Shown here one piece after another: positions 8,973 through 17,595 of a stretch of DNA of 64,000 nt (positions are counted from its first letter, which is position 1; every line of letters starts with the position of its first letter). Made by a program: the position numbers and the translations under genes. The notes under the pieces were generated by a model. The model did no database searches. It saw only the letters and a program-made list of their open reading frames with translations, and was not told the origin of the DNA. Source of the stretch: Microbacterium excoecariae (lineage in GTDB: Bacteria; Actinomycetota; Actinomycetes; Actinomycetales; Microbacteriaceae); contig NZ_JAANCO010000001.1 of assembly GCF_011326725.1 (NCBI RefSeq), positions 1,649,115 to 1,713,114 on the forward strand, read 5' to 3'.

Positions 8973-9461
8973 TCAGTTGTCACCGAATCGTTCCTCACGC
9001 CCCGCTGAGGTAACCACCTCTTGCATCTGCGGCTGGAGTTGAAACTCGAATGGCAAAGCCCGGAGTTCGTCTGGCGCAACGAGGACGCCCCGCGCAGCCA
9101 ACAGCTCGGCAAACTCATGCCAAGGCAGAGGCTCTCCTTCGTCTTCTTTAACACCCTCGTCCGGCAGTAGAGCAATGGCAACCTGATCGCGCAGCTCATC
9201 CTCAGTGAGGACGTCGTGATAGGACTTCGTGTCAAGTGAGACACCTACGCCGCGGTCCATGCGGATTGTGATGACTGTCCCATTGTCCAGTCGCGCAAAC
9301 TCTTCGAGCGCGCATGAAATCGATCCGGGAGTGAGACTGTCGAGGTGGCATACGACACCGAGAGAAACGACCGACACAGGCTCTGAGACCATGAGTTGGG
9401 CATCGTATACGCTGCGGTGAGCACCGCGTTCTGGGGTGATCGGCTCGTATGTTCCGCTCAT
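8973..9461 (-). CDS. Hypothetical protein in an AT-richer island
   Basis: 162 residues, acidic, without signal peptide or membrane segment. The start MSGTYEP is supported by GGAG five bases upstream; ten more codons could precede it. The middle part (LDNGTVITIRMDRGVGVSLD) looks like beta strands, followed by helical acidic stretches (LTEDELRDQVAIALLPDEG and PWHEFAELLAARGV). I do not recognise a family. Codon use is less GC-biased than in neighbours, and the gene stands alone, so horizontal acquisition is likely. A small cytosolic immunity or accessory protein is conceivable, but nothing shows it. Confidence 0.6.
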   Translation of the reverse strand: MSGTYEPITPERGAHRSVYDAQLMVSEPVSVVSLGVVCHLDSLTPGSISCALEEFARLDNGTVITIRMDRGVGVSLDTKSYHDVLTEDELRDQVAIALLPDEGVKEDEGEPLPWHEFAELLAARGVLVAPDELRALPFEFQLQPQMQEVVTSAGREERFGDN

Positions 9462-9559
9462 CGTTCTCCATGTCAATGACTCGGATAGCACGGGTTATTT
9501 TTTCCGCCTGCGATGTACCGCCTAAAGGGATCGACGATCCACTCGAGGTCCACATCTAC

Positions 9560-9587
9560 TTGTCAAACTAGGCTCACCTGTACAGGT
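9560..9587 (+). promoter_or_regulatory. Possible regulated promoter with a 12-bp palindrome
   Basis: TTGTCA (9560-9565) resembles a -35 element and is followed by the perfect palindrome ACCTGTACAGGT (9576-9587) where a -10 would lie. No obvious gene follows on this strand, so the site may be a relic of the island. The rest of 9462-9694 holds only a 28-codon minus-strand frame (9589-9675) that cannot be supported as a gene. Confidence 0.2.
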
Positions 9588-9694
9588 TCTATCTGCATGG
9601 GAAACCCCACTGACAATACCCGGCGAATAAATCCCGCTCGATGTAGGGTACAGAAATCCACTGCTTCTCAGCCACGCGAATGTCGGACCCGCGC

Positions 9695-10918
9695 TCACCG
9701 GGGCGCGAGCGGGTCGCGTCGCCCGGCGCGGGCGGCGAAGGCGTCGAGCGCGTCGAGGATCTCGGGCGCGAGCCATACGCGGTTGCGGCGCGCGTTCGCG
9801 GAACGCGGCTCGATGATGCCCGCGGCCGTCAGCTGCGCGATCGCGCGCTGCGCGGCGGACGAGGCGACGCCGAGCTCGCCCACGACGAGCGGCGTCGTGA
9901 GCGCGGGCTGGCGCACGAGGACGTCCAGGAGCCGACGCGCGGCGGATCCGCGGCGCGACGGCAGGCGCTCCTCCCAGCCCGCGCGGATCCGGGCAAGCTC
10001 CCCCGCGAGCACGCGTCCGTTGGCGGCCCCGCGGAAGGCGGCGTTCACGAATGCGCGCACGATGGGTTCCACATCGCCCCGACGGAAGTCCATGAGCGCC
10101 GCCGTGTACCCGCGCGTGTCGGCGAGGAGGCCCGCGGAGACGGGCACGGTCATGCGCGTGGTGGCCCCCGCCCGGCGCAGCATCGCGTGCACGAGCGCGC
10201 GCCCGACGCGGCCGTTGCCGTCGGCGAACGGGTGGATCGTCTCGAACTGCGCGTGCGCGATGGCGGCGTGCGCGAGGAGCGGGACGTCGGCGCGCCCCGC
10301 GAAGGCCAGGAGGTCCGCCATCGCGTCGGGGATCCGCTCCGCGCGCGGTGGGACGAACTCGGCCGTGTGCGGCGACGGCCCCCCGCCGATCCACACCTGT
10401 TCGGTGCGGAACTGGCCGGGCGAGGCGTGCCGCTCCCCCGCCATGAGCGCCGCGTGCGCCTGCAGGATCGCGCCCTCGGCCATCTCGTCCGACAGCGCGA
10501 TCGCGCGCGTCATGGCCGCGACGTTCTGCGCGACCAGCTCCGCGTTTCGGCCGGTCGGCTGGGAGATCCCGGCCAGGGCGAGCGCTCGGGCGCCCGCGGT
10601 GACCCCCTCGATCTGCGACGAGGAGGCGGACTCGGTGCGCAGCAGCACGGACGCGAGCGGCGCGATCTCGTCGCCCGCTCCCCCGGCGCGCGCCGTCAGC
10701 TCGGCGTCGAAGCGCGCGATCTCGCGAATCGCGTCCTCGGCCTCGGCGGCGAGGTCCGGCGCAATGTCGCCGGCGGCGTCTCGGATCCGCGCCGGGATGG
10801 CGGCCGCGTACGGCCCGCGGGCGGCGAGTCGCTGGCGTCGGGAGGCGGGAAGGGTGGCGTCGCGCTCCCACGGCACCGTCTCCCACGAGACGGCGAACGT
10901 GTCGGAAGGTGTCGCCAT
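9695..10918 (-). CDS. Fic family protein (class II-like AMP transferase)
   Basis: 407 residues. The core Fic motif HPFADGNGRVGR (229-240) carries the catalytic His and the phosphate-binding loop, so the enzyme should transfer AMP or a related group from a nucleotide to a protein. An inhibitory-helix motif of the S-x-x-x-E-G type (S100 to G105, in SSSQIEG) lies N-terminal to it, defining a class II, self-inhibited Fic. The C-terminal third (about 320-390) looks like a winged helix (PALTTPLVVGELGVASSAAQ), common in self-regulating Fic proteins. An inverted repeat (10927-10960) lies just upstream. Confidence 0.93.
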   Translation of the reverse strand: MATPSDTFAVSWETVPWERDATLPASRRQRLAARGPYAAAIPARIRDAAGDIAPDLAAEAEDAIREIARFDAELTARAGGAGDEIAPLASVLLRTESASSSQIEGVTAGARALALAGISQPTGRNAELVAQNVAAMTRAIALSDEMAEGAILQAHAALMAGERHASPGQFRTEQVWIGGGPSPHTAEFVPPRAERIPDAMADLLAFAGRADVPLLAHAAIAHAQFETIHPFADGNGRVGRALVHAMLRRAGATTRMTVPVSAGLLADTRGYTAALMDFRRGDVEPIVRAFVNAAFRGAANGRVLAGELARIRAGWEERLPSRRGSAARRLLDVLVRQPALTTPLVVGELGVASSAAQRAIAQLTAAGIIEPRSANARRNRVWLAPEILDALDAFAARAGRRDPLAPR

Positions 10919-10926
10919 GAGCCGAT

Positions 10927-10960
10927 CTTACGCCACTTTATGACCTTAAGGTGTCGTAAG
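10927..10960 (-). promoter_or_regulatory. Inverted-repeat operator candidate before fic
   Basis: Half-sites CTTACGCCAC (10927-10936) and, on the other strand, CTTACGACACC (10950-10960) form an imperfect inverted repeat around an AT-rich centre. On the minus strand TAAGAT lies about nine bases before the Fic ATG and overlaps the proximal half-site. A repressor bound here would block Fic transcription; the C-terminal winged helix of Fic is an obvious candidate binder. It also overlaps the 3' end of the GNAT gene. Confidence 0.45.
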
Positions 10961-11455
10961 AGCGCGCCGCATCTCGACCTCTCGCGTGGTCGGATCCAGC
11001 GGGTACGGCTGGGTGTGGCCCGTGGGGACGAACCCGCGGCCGCGGTAGAAGGCGATCGCGCGGGCGTTGTGCTCGTGCACGTCGAGCGTCAGGGTGTCGC
11101 CGCCCATATCGATCGCCCACGCCACGATCTCCGCGAGGAGGCGATCGGCGACCCCAGCCGCGCGGCCCCGCGCCCGCGGGTCGACGTAGACGCCCACGAG
11201 CTCGGGCCCGCGCACGGGGCTGTAGTGCCCGCGCATGATGCCGCACCAGCCGTCGTCGTCCTCCGCGATGACCGCGGCGCGCCCGAGGCGGGTCATGCGC
11301 GTCGCGCGGATCCGCCACTCGGCGTCCGGGACGCGCTCGGCGTCCGCCAGGCGCTCCCCAAACGCGGTCGGGGCGTCGGCGAGCATGCGCAGCCGGATCG
11401 CGCGAAAGGCCTCGTGCTCGTCGGCGCGCATGGCGCGCACCCGCACGCCCGTCAC
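10946..11455 (-). CDS. GNAT family N-acetyltransferase
   Basis: 169 residues with the GNAT fold. The acetyl-CoA pyrophosphate-binding motif A region reads GVYVDPRARGRAAGVADRLL, and the C-terminal motif B is LDVHEHNARAIAFYRGRGF, typical of small-molecule or protein N-acetyltransferases. The substrate is unknown. The GTG start overlaps the stop codon of the upstream UvrA-like gene (GTGA), so the two genes are translationally coupled. An alternative ATG lies eight codons downstream. Confidence 0.9.
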   Translation of the reverse strand: MTGVRVRAMRADEHEAFRAIRLRMLADAPTAFGERLADAERVPDAEWRIRATRMTRLGRAAVIAEDDDGWCGIMRGHYSPVRGPELVGVYVDPRARGRAAGVADRLLAEIVAWAIDMGGDTLTLDVHEHNARAIAFYRGRGFVPTGHTQPYPLDPTTREVEMRRALTTP

Positions 11456-14004
11456 GCGACCTCTCCCCGCAGCGCCGCCCGCAGGTAGCGCGCCGACGGC
11501 ACGTCGTCGCGCTCGGCGACGTGCTCGGGTGTGCCCGCGGCGACGACGCTCCCCCCGCCCTCCCCCGCGCCGGGGCCGAGCTCGATCACCCAGTCGGCCT
11601 CGGCGACGACGCGCATGTTGTGCTCGACGACCACGACGGAGTTGCCCGCGTTCACGAGGCTCTGCAGGTGCCCGACGAGGCGGTCCGCGTCCGCGGGGTG
11701 GAGCCCGGAGGTGGGCTCGTCGAGGACGTACAGTGTGTCGCCGCGCTCGGCCCGCTGCAGCTCCGCGGCGAGCTTGACCCGCTGCGCCTCGCCGCCCGAG
11801 AGCGTCGGCGCCGCCTGCCCGAGCGCGAGGTAGCCGAGCCCCACCTCGATGAGCGCGTCGAGGTGGCGGGTGACGATCGCGTCGTCCGCGAAGGCCGCGC
11901 GGGCCTCGTGTACGCGGAGGGCGAGCACGTCCGCGATCGAGCGCCCGTCTCGCGTGACGGCGAGGGTTTCCGGGTTGTACCGGGCGCCGCCGCACGCGGA
12001 GCACGGGGCGCTGACGGTCGGGAGGAAGAGGAGCTCGACCTCGACGGAGCCCTCGCCCCGGCAGGTCGGGCACCGGCCGGCCGGGGTGTTGAAGGAGAAG
12101 CGCGAGGCGCCGAAGCGGCGCTCGCGCGCGACCGGGGTGCGGGCGAAGAGGGCGCGGATCCGGTCGAACGCGCCCGTGTAGGTCGCGACGTTCGAGCGGG
12201 ACGTGCGCCCGATTGGGCGCTGGTCGACCCGCACGATGCGCGAGAACGCGCCGGGCGGGGCGTGGGCGGCGCCGCGCGTCTCGGGCGCGCGTGGCTCGAG
12301 CGACAGGCCGCCCTCGTCGGCGCCGGTGTCGTCGTCCCCGCTCGGGGTCGGGTCCGAAGCATCCGCGCCGATCGCGCGCCCCGCGAGCGCGGGCAGCGCG
12401 TCGCTCGCGAGCGTCGTCTTGCCGGAACCGGACACACCGGTCACGGCGACGAGCGCGCCGAGCGGCACCTCGACGTCGAGGCCGGCGAGGTTGTGGCGGG
12501 TGACGCCCTCGAGGCGGAGGGTCTGGTCGATCGGGCGTCGCCCGGGCGCGTCAGGCCGCGCCCGGGGGTCCGGGTCGAGATAGGGGGCCGTCGCGGAGGC
12601 GGCCGCATCGCGGATCCCGGCGACCGGTCCGCTGTAGACGACCTCGCCGCCTTCCGCGCCCGCCGCGGGGCCCATGTCCACGATCCAGTCGGCGCGCTGG
12701 ATCACCCGCGGCGCGTGCTCCACGATGAGGACGCTGTTGCCGGCGTCGCGAAGGCCGGTCAGGATCGCGCCGAGCGCCTCCGCGTCCGACGGGTGCAGGC
12801 CGGCGGAGGGCTCGTCGAGGACGAAGACCACGCCGAACAGCTTCGACAGCACCTGCGTCGCGAGCCGCATGCGCTGGAGCTCCCCGGCGGACAGGGTCGG
12901 CGTCTCGCGGTCGAGGCCGAGGTAGCCGAGACCCAGCGCGAGGACGGGCTCGAGGCGCTGGGCGAGCTCGGTCGCGAGGCTCTTGGCGGCGAGCCGGCGC
13001 TCGGGCGCGAGCTCCGGGCGCCACGCGTCCGCGCGGATGCGATCCGCGATCTGCGCGACCTCATCCAGTGGCAGCGCGCCGAACGCGGTCACGTCGAGCC
13101 CCTCGACCCGCACCGCGAGCGCCTCGGGGCGGAGGCGTCGCCCCCCGCACGCACAGCAGTCGACGGTGTCGAGGAAGGTCGCGGCGCGCTCGCGCATCGC
13201 CCGGCTCTGGGAGGACGACAGCGTGTCCAGGAGGAGGCGGCGCGCCCCGACGAACCGCGACATGTAGGAGGGCTTCTCCCCCGCCTCGCGCGCCCGCCGC
13301 GCCTCGGCCGGCGCGCGCTTGGCGTACACCGGCACGCGCGGGGTCTCGTCCGTGAAGAGGATCCACTCGCGTGCGTCGGCCGGCAGGTCGCGCCACGGCC
13401 GGTCGACGTCGTAGCCCAGGGAGACGAGGCTGTCTCGGAGCTGGGTCCCGTGCCACGCCCGCGGCCACGCGGCGATGGCGCCCTCGCGGATCGAGAGCGA
13501 GGCGTCCGGCACCATGCGCTCCTCGGTGGCGTCGTGGACGCGGCCGATCCCGTGGCAGGCCGGGCACGCGCCCTCGACCGTGTGGGGCGAGAAGTTCTCG
13601 GCGAGGAGCGGGTCCGCCCCGTCCGGGTAGTCGCCCACGCGCGAGAACAGCATGCGCACGACGTCCGAGATCGTCGTGACCGTCCCCACGGTCGAGCGCG
13701 AGCCGCCGGATCCGCGCTGCTGCTCGAGCGCGACGGCGGGCGGAAGCCCCGACACCTCGTCGACGTCGGGCGCGCCGACCTGCTGGATGAGACGACGGGC
13801 GTACGGCGCCACGGAGGCGAAGAATCGCCGTTGCGCCTCCGCGTAGATCGTGGCGAAGGCCAGCGAGCTCTTGCCGGACCCGGAGACGCCGGTGAACGCG
13901 ACGATCCGATTCCGGGGAACGTCGAGGTCGACGTTTCGAAGGTTGTGCTCGCGGGCGCCGCGGACGCGGATGCTGCCCGTCGCGGCGGAGTCGGGGACGC
14001 TCAC
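11452..14004 (-). CDS. UvrA-like ABC ATPase (second paralogue)
   Basis: 850 residues with two ABC modules and zinc CxxC motifs (CPAC, CCAC, CPTC, CSAC). The first Walker A is GVSGSGKSS near residue 40 and its signature is altered to LSAGELQR (about 370). The second Walker A is GVSGSGKTT (about 525), with signature LSGGEAQR (about 733). Both Walker B regions ([18 protein letters not shown]) are intact. It is shorter than canonical UvrA and carries an acidic insert after the second Walker A ([19 protein letters not shown]). The GTG start follows GAGGAG. It heads a coupled unit with GNAT and possibly Fic, which suggests a stress or toxicity response and not general excision repair. Confidence 0.9.
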   Translation of the reverse strand: MSVPDSAATGSIRVRGAREHNLRNVDLDVPRNRIVAFTGVSGSGKSSLAFATIYAEAQRRFFASVAPYARRLIQQVGAPDVDEVSGLPPAVALEQQRGSGGSRSTVGTVTTISDVVRMLFSRVGDYPDGADPLLAENFSPHTVEGACPACHGIGRVHDATEERMVPDASLSIREGAIAAWPRAWHGTQLRDSLVSLGYDVDRPWRDLPADAREWILFTDETPRVPVYAKRAPAEARRAREAGEKPSYMSRFVGARRLLLDTLSSSQSRAMRERAATFLDTVDCCACGGRRLRPEALAVRVEGLDVTAFGALPLDEVAQIADRIRADAWRPELAPERRLAAKSLATELAQRLEPVLALGLGYLGLDRETPTLSAGELQRMRLATQVLSKLFGVVFVLDEPSAGLHPSDAEALGAILTGLRDAGNSVLIVEHAPRVIQRADWIVDMGPAAGAEGGEVVYSGPVAGIRDAAASATAPYLDPDPRARPDAPGRRPIDQTLRLEGVTRHNLAGLDVEVPLGALVAVTGVSGSGKTTLASDALPALAGRAIGADASDPTPSGDDDTGADEGGLSLEPRAPETRGAAHAPPGAFSRIVRVDQRPIGRTSRSNVATYTGAFDRIRALFARTPVARERRFGASRFSFNTPAGRCPTCRGEGSVEVELLFLPTVSAPCSACGGARYNPETLAVTRDGRSIADVLALRVHEARAAFADDAIVTRHLDALIEVGLGYLALGQAAPTLSGGEAQRVKLAAELQRAERGDTLYVLDEPTSGLHPADADRLVGHLQSLVNAGNSVVVVEHNMRVVAEADWVIELGPGAGEGGGSVVAAGTPEHVAERDDVPSARYLRAALRGEVA

Positions 14005-14055
14005 TCGTCGCTCCTCGTGTCGGTCTGCGGTGCCTCCAGCCTGCCAGCTCGCGCG

Positions 14056-14092
14056 GGCGCGGGGCCGGCCCTTCGCGGACCGGCCCCGCGCC
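14056..14092 (-). terminator. Stem-loop after the rpf-like gene
   Basis: Arms GGCGCGGGGCCGG (14056-14068) and CCGGCCCCGCGCC (14080-14092) give a perfect 13-bp stem with an 11-base loop. It begins ten bases after the rpf-like stop codon on the minus strand. No T-run follows, which is usual for actinobacterial terminators. Confidence 0.6.
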
Positions 14093-14101
14093 TATCGGGC
14101 G

Positions 14102-14943
<842 letters not shown>

Positions 14944-14981
14944 TTGCGCCCAGGACCTTGTCAGGCGGGTCATCGACGACC

Positions 14982-15011
14982 TTCAGGCCGGCTCACGGGC
15001 GCTGGCACAAT
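14982..15011 (+). promoter_or_regulatory. Candidate promoter giving a leaderless hrpB mRNA
   Basis: TTCAGG (14982-14987) and CACAAT (15006-15011) are 18 bases apart. The GTG start codon begins six bases after the -10, where transcription would start, and no ribosome binding site is visible. Leaderless mRNAs are common in actinobacteria. Confidence 0.4.
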
Positions 15012-15017
15012 GGATCC

Positions 15018-17543
15018 GTGACTCGCGAGCCCCGGCCCTTCGACCTTCAGCGCATCGGTCGCGGGCTCCCCGTGGCCGAGGCGGACGGGGCGCTGCGCGC
15101 GGCTCTCGCGGGCGGATCCGCGGTCGTCGTCGCGCCGCCGGGGTCCGGCAAGACGACGTACGTTCCCCCGCTCGCCGCCGCCGTCACCGGAGGGCGCGTC
15201 CTCGTCACCCAGCCCCGCCGCGTCGCGGTGCGGGCGGCCGCCCGGCGCCTCGCCGAGCTCGACGGCGCGGCCCTCGGCGAGCGCGTGGGGTATGCCGTGC
15301 GCGGGGATCGGGTGACGGCGGCCGACGCGCTGGTCGAGTTCGTCACCCCGGGTCTCCTCCTGCGGCGGCTCCTCGCGGATCCGGGCCTCGACGGGGTCGC
15401 CGCGGTCGTCGTCGACGAGGTGCACGAGCGCTCGCTCGACGGCGACCTGCTCCTCGCGATGCTCGCCGACGTGCGGCAGCTGCGGGACGACCTCACCGTC
15501 GCGGCGATGTCGGCGACGATCGACGCGGGCCAGGTCGCGGCCCAGATCGGAGGCGACTCCCCCGCGCCGATCGTCGACGCGCCAGCCGCGCTGTACCCGC
15601 TCGACATCTCGTACGCCCCCGGTGCCGGGCCGCGCAGCGACGACCGCGGCGTCACCGGCGCGTTCGTCGACCACCTCGCGGCCGTCGCCGCGGACGCCCA
15701 CGCCCACGACGGCGACGGCGACGCCCTCGTCTTCGCCCCCGCCGTGCGGGATGTGGAGGCGGTCGCCGCCGCGCTCCGCCGGCACGCGCCCCGCGCCGAG
15801 GTCCTCACGCTGCACGGACGGCTCCCCCGCGCCGAGCAGGACCGGGCGACCGCCGGCCGCGCGCCGGGCGACCCGCCGCGCTTCGTCGTGAGCACATCGC
15901 TCGCCGAGAGCTCGCTGACCGTCCCGGGCGTGCGGCTCGTGATCGATTCGGGCCTCGCCCGCGTGCTGCGGCGCGACACCGTGCGGGACATGGCGGGGCT
16001 CGTGACGCGATCGGCCTCGCGCGCGAGCGCCGACCAGCGGGCGGGCCGCGCAGCGCGGCAGGGGCCGGGGCGGGCCATTCGCGCCTATTCGGAGGCCGAT
16101 TTCGGAGCCTTCCGCCGCGCCGACGACCCCGAGATCGCCCACGCCGACCTCGTCTCGGCGATGCTCATGCTCGCGGCCTGGGGTGCTCCCGGCGGCGCGG
16201 GGATGCGCTTCCTGACACCGCCGCCGGAGGGGGCCTCTCGGAGCGCGCGGCGCGCGCTCGCGGACCTCGGGCTCGTGGGGCCGGACGGGCGTCTCACCGC
16301 CGACGGGGCCCGGGCGGCGCGGTTGCCCGCGGATCCGCGCGCGGCGCGCGCGCTCCTGGCGGCCGCGGAGTGGGGCGTCGTTCCGCGCGAGGCGGGCGAG
16401 ATCGTGGCGGCGCTCGAGGGCGATCACCGCGACGCGGGCGGAGACCTCGCGCGGATTCTCGCGGAGCTCCGCGGGGGTGGTCGCGGCGCGCGCGAGTGGG
16501 CGCGGGAGGCGGATCGGCTCGCGCGCTACGCCGCCGCGCCCGCGGCGGAGCGGACGGAGCGCGCGGACGGGGTGGTGGTCGCGCTCGCGCGCCCCGAGGG
16601 AATTGCCCGCCGCGTCGGCGAGCGCGCGTACCTGCTAGCGCGCGGGACGCGGGCGAGCCTCCCGCCTCGCAGCGGCCTGGCGGGCGCGGAATGGATCGCG
16701 GTCCACGACGCCCAGCGCGCGGCGGGCGGCGCCGCGCGCGAGACCGGGGCGGTCGTGCGCCTGGGTGCGGCCCTCACCGAGGAGGACGCCCTCGCCGTCG
16801 GCGCGCCGCTCGTCGAGACGCGCCGCGACGTGAGCGTCGTGGACGGGCGGATCCGCGTGCGCGCTGTCCGCGCCCTCGGCGCGATCGAGCTCGGCGCGAC
16901 GCCGGCCGCCGCGACGCCGGAGGACGCGCGCGCGGCCACCCTCGACCTGGTCGCGAGCGCCGGAATCGCCGCGCTCGCGTGGGACGACGGCGCCCGTGCG
17001 CTCCGCGCGCGGATGGCGCTCCTGCGGCGCGCGCTCGGGGCGCCGTGGCCCGACGTGTCGGACGCGGCGCTCGCGGCCGACCTCGGCGGGTGGCTGCTCG
17101 CGGCTCCGGCGCCGCGCCTGCCCACCGCGGGCGACGTCCGCGACGGGCTGCGCGCGCTGCTCCCCTGGCCGGACGCGGCCCGCCTCGACGAGCTCGCGCC
17201 CGAGCGGCTGGAGGTGCCCTCGGGTCGCGCGGTCCGGATCGCCTATCCGAACCCGGAGGATCCCACCGCGCCCCCGGTGGTGGCCGTCAAGCTGCAGGAG
17301 CTCTTTGGCCTCGCCGACACGCCGCGCCTTGTGGGTGGCCGGGTGCCGGTGCTGTTTCACCTGCTCTCCCCCGGCGGTCACCCGCTCGCGGTGACGGCCG
17401 ACCTCGCCTCGTTCTGGAACGGCCCGTACGGCGACGTGCGGCGCCAGATGCGCGGACGCTATCCGAAGCACCCGTGGCCGGAAGACCCGTGGACCGCCGA
17501 GGCGACGCGCCGCACGAACCGCGCGCTGCGCGCGGGCGAGTGA
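15018..17543 (+). CDS. hrpB: ATP-dependent RNA helicase HrpB
   Basis: 841-residue DEAH-box helicase. Walker A APPGSGKTT (39-47), the DEVH box (133-136), MSATI (about 162) and the helicase C-terminal motif VTRSASRASADQRAGRAARQGPGR are all present. The winged-helix/ratchet region follows, and the HrpB-specific C-terminal domain ends in FWNGPYGDVRRQMRGRYPKHPWPEDP, a hallmark of this family. HrpB's physiological role is poorly defined; RNA remodelling is inferred from homologues. The GTG start was chosen because protein-like sequence begins at VTREPRPFDL. It is followed, after 52 bp, by the sulfide-type operon. Confidence 0.93.
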   Translation: MTREPRPFDLQRIGRGLPVAEADGALRAALAGGSAVVVAPPGSGKTTYVPPLAAAVTGGRVLVTQPRRVAVRAAARRLAELDGAALGERVGYAVRGDRVTAADALVEFVTPGLLLRRLLADPGLDGVAAVVVDEVHERSLDGDLLLAMLADVRQLRDDLTVAAMSATIDAGQVAAQIGGDSPAPIVDAPAALYPLDISYAPGAGPRSDDRGVTGAFVDHLAAVAADAHAHDGDGDALVFAPAVRDVEAVAAALRRHAPRAEVLTLHGRLPRAEQDRATAGRAPGDPPRFVVSTSLAESSLTVPGVRLVIDSGLARVLRRDTVRDMAGLVTRSASRASADQRAGRAARQGPGRAIRAYSEADFGAFRRADDPEIAHADLVSAMLMLAAWGAPGGAGMRFLTPPPEGASRSARRALADLGLVGPDGRLTADGARAARLPADPRAARALLAAAEWGVVPREAGEIVAALEGDHRDAGGDLARILAELRGGGRGAREWAREADRLARYAAAPAAERTERADGVVVALARPEGIARRVGERAYLLARGTRASLPPRSGLAGAEWIAVHDAQRAAGGAARETGAVVRLGAALTEEDALAVGAPLVETRRDVSVVDGRIRVRAVRALGAIELGATPAAATPEDARAATLDLVASAGIAALAWDDGARALRARMALLRRALGAPWPDVSDAALAADLGGWLLAAPAPRLPTAGDVRDGLRALLPWPDAARLDELAPERLEVPSGRAVRIAYPNPEDPTAPPVVAVKLQELFGLADTPRLVGGRVPVLFHLLSPGGHPLAVTADLASFWNGPYGDVRRQMRGRYPKHPWPEDPWTAEATRRTNRALRAGE

Positions 17544-17562
17544 CGATTCGGTCGGAATGCCC

Positions 17563-17595
17563 GTCTCTCAATACCCCCGGGGGTATAGTAGAGAC
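17563..17595 (+). promoter_or_regulatory. CsoR/CstR-type palindromic operator overlapping a -10
   Basis: ATACCCCCGGGGGTAT (17571-17586) is a perfect 16-bp palindrome of the kind bound by CsoR/CstR (DUF156) repressors. It is flanked by a second inverted repeat, GTCTCT (17563-17568) and AGAGAC (17590-17595), which ends at the ATG. TATAGT (17584-17589), close to a consensus -10, overlaps the right arm, so repressor binding would exclude RNA polymerase. Start-site spacing implies a leaderless mRNA. The likely repressor is encoded at the end of the same operon. Confidence 0.85.

Noticed and set aside
9589..9675. A 28-codon minus-strand mini-gene downstream of fic
   Set aside because: It has a GTG start without ribosome binding site, no recognised similarity, and its frame continues as the shadow frame of fic.
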